This document shows, in pieces, positions 5,093-6,779 of a DNA stretch of 6,779 nucleotides (its first letter is position 1; each line of letters begins with the position of its first letter). The stretch is from assembly GCA_002315385.1 (NCBI GenBank), contig DCHZ01000006.1, positions 1-6,779 of the forward strand, written 5' to 3'. The stretch comes from Firmicutes bacterium UBA1739. Lineage in GTDB: Bacteria; Bacillota; Clostridia; Peptostreptococcales; Anaerovoracaceae. The notes below the pieces were generated by a model that saw only the letters and a program-made list of their open reading frames with translations, made no database searches and had not been told where the DNA came from. Position numbers and translations under genes: made by a program.

Positions 5093-5839
5093 ATGCAGGT
5101 AGAGTTAATAATAGGAAGAAACCCGATTACAGAAGCTATTAAAAGCGGAAGAACCGTGGAAAAGCTGATGGTATCAAAAGGCTCTGAAAAGAGCCTGTCT
5201 CAGATAATAGCTATGGCTAAGGATAAAGGGATACCCGTATATTATAATGACAAAAGCAGAATGGACAAGATATCCGGAGGCGGGGCACATCAGGGTGTTG
5301 CGGCATATGTGAGCAGCTACGAATACTGTGAAGTGGAAGACATGCTGAAATATGCCGACGAAAAAGGCGAGGATCCGTTTCTGATTATTCTGGACGGGCT
5401 GGAAGATCCTCACAATCTGGGAGCAATCATCAGGTCGGCAGACGGAGCGGGAGCCCACGGAGTAATTATTCCCAAACGCAGGGCAGTGGGTATTACCGGT
5501 GTGGTGGCAAAGGCTTCGGCAGGAGCGGTAGAATATGCCAATGTGGCCCGAGTATCCAATATTGTTCAGACCATCGAAAAGCTGAAAAAGGAAGGCTTCT
5601 GGATTGCGGCTGTGGATATGAGTAATACTCCGTATTATGAAAGCAATCTGACGGGAAAAATAGCTGTGGTGATCGGAAATGAAGGAGAAGGCATCAGTAA
5701 GCTTGTCAAAGAAAACTGCGATTTTACGGTAAGTATGCCGATGAAGGGTTCGGTGCAGTCACTCAATGCGTCTAATGCGGCTGCAATTGTAATGTATGAA
5801 GTGGTGAGACAGAGGGTTGCCGCGAAAAATAACAAGTGA
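5093..5839 (+). CDS. rlmB: 23S rRNA 2'-O-ribose methyltransferase, SpoU/TrmH family (RlmB)
   Basis: This 248-residue SPOUT-fold enzyme uses S-adenosylmethionine to methylate a ribose 2'-OH in 23S rRNA; E. coli RlmB acts on G2251. Residues 3-75 form the substrate-binding domain (ELIIGRNPITEAIKSGR... GGGAHQGVAAYV). The three SpoU motifs follow: motif 1 DPHNLGAIIRSADG (105-118, Asn108 and Arg114), motif 2 VVIGNEGEGIS (192-202, Glu197), and motif 3 MPMKGSVQSLNASNAA (215-230, Ser223 and Asn225), which builds the trefoil knot. Length matches the family. An earlier in-frame ATG at 5075 would add six residues (MNFGGN), but its upstream region lacks a ribosome binding site. The gene lies 91 bases after folA. 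Site specificity cannot be proved from sequence, and related TrmH-like enzymes are the alternative. The placement beside sigH favours RlmB. Confidence 0.9.
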   Translation: MQVELIIGRNPITEAIKSGRTVEKLMVSKGSEKSLSQIIAMAKDKGIPVYYNDKSRMDKISGGGAHQGVAAYVSSYEYCEVEDMLKYADEKGEDPFLIILDGLEDPHNLGAIIRSADGAGAHGVIIPKRRAVGITGVVAKASAGAVEYANVARVSNIVQTIEKLKKEGFWIAAVDMSNTPYYESNLTGKIAVVIGNEGEGISKLVKENCDFTVSMPMKGSVQSLNASNAAAIVMYEVVRQRVAAKNNK

Positions 5840-5918
5840 CAGACATTCGGGGATAAGCATATTTCAGAAAAAAGCAGCAGTGAACAGATTTAACTTTTAC
5901 AATCAGGATAATTGAATA

Positions 5919-5945
5919 ATGATAAAAATCAGAGGTATTGGATGA
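5919..5945 (+). CDS. Possible 8-codon leader ORF coupled to sigH
   Basis: An ATG at 5919 opens an eight-codon frame (MIKIRGIG) whose TGA stop overlaps the ATG at 5942 as ATGA. AGGA at 5905-5908 lies ten bases upstream of 5919. The arrangement is typical of stop-start coupling. It is very short, so it may be chance. Confidence 0.3.
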   Translation: MIKIRGIG

Positions 5946-6520
5946 AAAAATATCGGAGTATGTCGGATGCGGACGTTATTGGATATGCCCAGAGGGGAGA
6001 AGAAGAAGCTCTGGAGGAACTTCTAGGCAGATATAAGGGCATGGTTCTTAAAAAGGCTTCACTGTATTATATTCCCGGCGGAGACAGAGAGGATCTTATT
6101 CAGGAGGGAATGATTGGCCTGTTTCAGGCGATAAGCGGTTATTCCGCAGACAGGGGCGGAAGTTTTTCGGCATTTGCCGGAGTATGTATTGAAAGACACA
6201 TCGGTATGGCTGTCAGAAAAGCCGCCAGCGAGAAGAATTCTCCTCTCAACAGCTCGGTATCAATAGAGGGGGAGGAATCGAAAGCAAAGGAAGCATCGGC
6301 CGGGAGTCCCGAATCGATTATTATTGACAGGGAAAATGCCGCAAGTATTGAGAACCGTTTGAGACAGCATCTCAGCAATCTGGAAATAGAGGTATTTGAG
6401 CTGATGATAATGGGAGAAAAATATACAGATATAGCAGATAAGCTGGGAATATCCCGAAAATCTGCGGATAATGCCGTTCAAAGAGTAAAAAATAAAATGA
6501 AAATGCTGATAGAAGTATAG
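5942..6520 (+). CDS. sigH: RNA polymerase sigma factor SigH (sigma-70 family)
   Basis: This encodes a 192-residue alternative sigma factor resembling Spo0H/SigH, which directs early-stationary-phase, competence and sporulation promoters in Bacillota. Region 2 is clear: EEALEELLGRYKGMVLKKA (21-39), core-binding region 2.2 GDREDLIQEGMIGLFQAI (47-64) and -10-recognising region 2.4 SFSAFAGVCIERHIGMAVRKA (84-104). After a polar linker, region 4 has LSNLEIEVFELMIMGEKYTDIADKLGISRKSADNAVQRVKNKMK, split here into 144-163 and an HTH at about 164-186. It is somewhat shorter than B. subtilis SigH (218), mostly in the linker. ATG 5942 is chosen because AGAGG (5931-5935) sits six bases upstream. An in-frame TTG at 5912 would add ten residues but has AGGA only three bases away. 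The rlmB-sigH neighbourhood is conserved in Bacillota. Confidence 0.9.
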   Translation: MKKYRSMSDADVIGYAQRGEEEALEELLGRYKGMVLKKASLYYIPGGDREDLIQEGMIGLFQAISGYSADRGGSFSAFAGVCIERHIGMAVRKAASEKNSPLNSSVSIEGEESKAKEASAGSPESIIIDRENAASIENRLRQHLSNLEIEVFELMIMGEKYTDIADKLGISRKSADNAVQRVKNKMKMLIEV

Positions 6521-6524
6521 TGCC

Positions 6525-6570
6525 GACGGGAACGGAGAAGACCGTTAAAGCCGTTTCCGTTTACATTTTA
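6525..6570 (+). terminator. Terminator-like hairpin after sigH
   Basis: ACGGGAACGG (6526-6535) pairs over ten positions, one of them G-T, with CCGTTTCCGT (6551-6560), followed by TTACATTTTA. It starts six bases after the sigH stop. The T-tract is interrupted by ACA. A competing smaller hairpin (6531-6546) shares the 5' arm. Confidence 0.55.
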
Positions 6571-6606
6571 TGGCGTAAATAAAGCCTAAAATAACTGCTA
6601 AATTGC

Positions 6607-6636
6607 TTGACATCAGGTGGTTAAACATAGTAGAAT
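6607..6636 (+). promoter_or_regulatory. Strong sigma-A-type promoter for tRNA-Thr and the downstream gene
   Basis: A perfect -35 box TTGACA (6607-6612) is separated by 18 bases from a -10 box TAGAAT (6631-6636), one mismatch from TATAAT. Transcription would start near 6643, about 11 bases before the tRNA. This is the closest match to a consensus -35 in the window, as expected for a stable-RNA and translation-factor promoter. Confidence 0.8.
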
Positions 6637-6653
6637 GTTCAAGTAATGTATTT

Positions 6654-6730
6654 GCTGTTGTAGCTCAGCAGGTAGAGCACTTCCTTGGTAAGGAAGAGGT
6701 TCGGCGGTTCGAGCCCGCTCAACAGCTCCA
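6654..6730 (+). tRNA. tRNA-Thr (anticodon GGT)
   Basis: A complete cloverleaf is visible. The acceptor stem pairs GCTGTTG (6654-6660) with CAACAGC (6720-6726). The D stem is GCTC/GAGC. The anticodon stem is CTTCC/GGAAG around the loop TTGGTAA, with anticodon GGT (6687-6689) reading ACC and ACT. The T stem is GGCGG/CCGCT, with one G-T pair, around loop TTCGAGC. The discriminator is T6727, and CCA is encoded at 6728-6730. The variable loop (AGGTTC, 6697-6702) has six bases, one more than the common five. The gene has its own promoter and lies 44 bases before the next start codon, so it is probably cotranscribed with that gene. Confidence 0.96.
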
Positions 6731-6774
6731 ACTTAGATTTAAACGATTTTTATATTATGAAAGGATGAACAAAA

Positions 6775-6779
6775 ATGGC
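6775..6779 (+). CDS. Start of a gene cut by the window end (possibly tuf or rpmG)
   Basis: An ATG at 6775 is preceded by AAGGA (6761-6765) at a spacing of nine. Only ATG GC is visible, so the second residue is Ala or Gly. In Clostridia sigH is commonly followed by tuf or by rpmG-secE-nusG. Tuf proteins usually begin Met-Ala/Gly-Lys, and some RpmG begin Met-Ala, so identity cannot be decided here. The preceding tRNA-Thr recalls the tRNA-Thr to tufB linkage known in other bacteria. Confidence 0.5.

Noticed and set aside
1..6779. CRISPR arrays, toxin-antitoxin pairs, defence genes or prophage
   Set aside because: No regularly spaced repeats and no genes of those families; apart from the transposase remnant, the coding content is a transporter plus housekeeping functions.

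Overview
The window reads as chromosomal DNA of a low- to mid-GC member of the Bacillota, most likely class Clostridia. The reasons are the gene string mini-RNase III, 23S rRNA methyltransferase RlmB and sporulation-type sigma factor SigH, purine-rich ribosome binding sites, frequent AGA/AGG arginine codons and near-consensus sigma-A promoters. I cannot name the genus from sequence alone.

Layout. Positions 1-90 hold the end of a broken IS3-type transposase OrfA, followed by about 200 bases of non-coding DNA with one strong hairpin. A MATE-family efflux transporter gene lies on the minus strand (291-1646) with its own promoter at 1727-1755. A 447-base divergent intergenic region (1647-2093) carries that promoter, a terminator-like hairpin, a TTGAGA-17-TATAAT promoter for the plus-strand genes, a split direct repeat and a possible 18-codon leader ORF. 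The plus strand then encodes mrnC (2094-2528), thyA (2525-3355, start overlapping the mrnC stop), a terminator (3379-3420), a long-form serine acetyltransferase (3505-4443), folA (4480-5001), rlmB (5093-5839) and sigH (5942-6520). A second terminator-like hairpin follows, then a promoter (TTGACA-18-TAGAAT), a tRNA-Thr(GGT) gene (6654-6730), and the first codons of a further gene at 6775 that runs off the end.

How the genes work together. MrnC matures 23S rRNA and RlmB methylates it, so the core is a ribosome-biogenesis cluster next to sigH. Between them sit three metabolic genes. ThyA makes dTMP and releases dihydrofolate; FolA recycles that dihydrofolate. CysE makes O-acetylserine for cysteine synthesis. 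In many Clostridia the slot next to mrnC is occupied by the flavin-dependent synthase ThyX, which does not produce dihydrofolate. This locus therefore looks like a thyX-to-thyA replacement accompanied by the reductase that ThyA needs.

No wholly new system (defence island, CRISPR, phage) is visible. The points most worth a second look are the thyA/folA exchange, unusual active-site surroundings in ThyA and FolA, and short ORFs placed just before or overlapping several start codons, most clearly at sigH.
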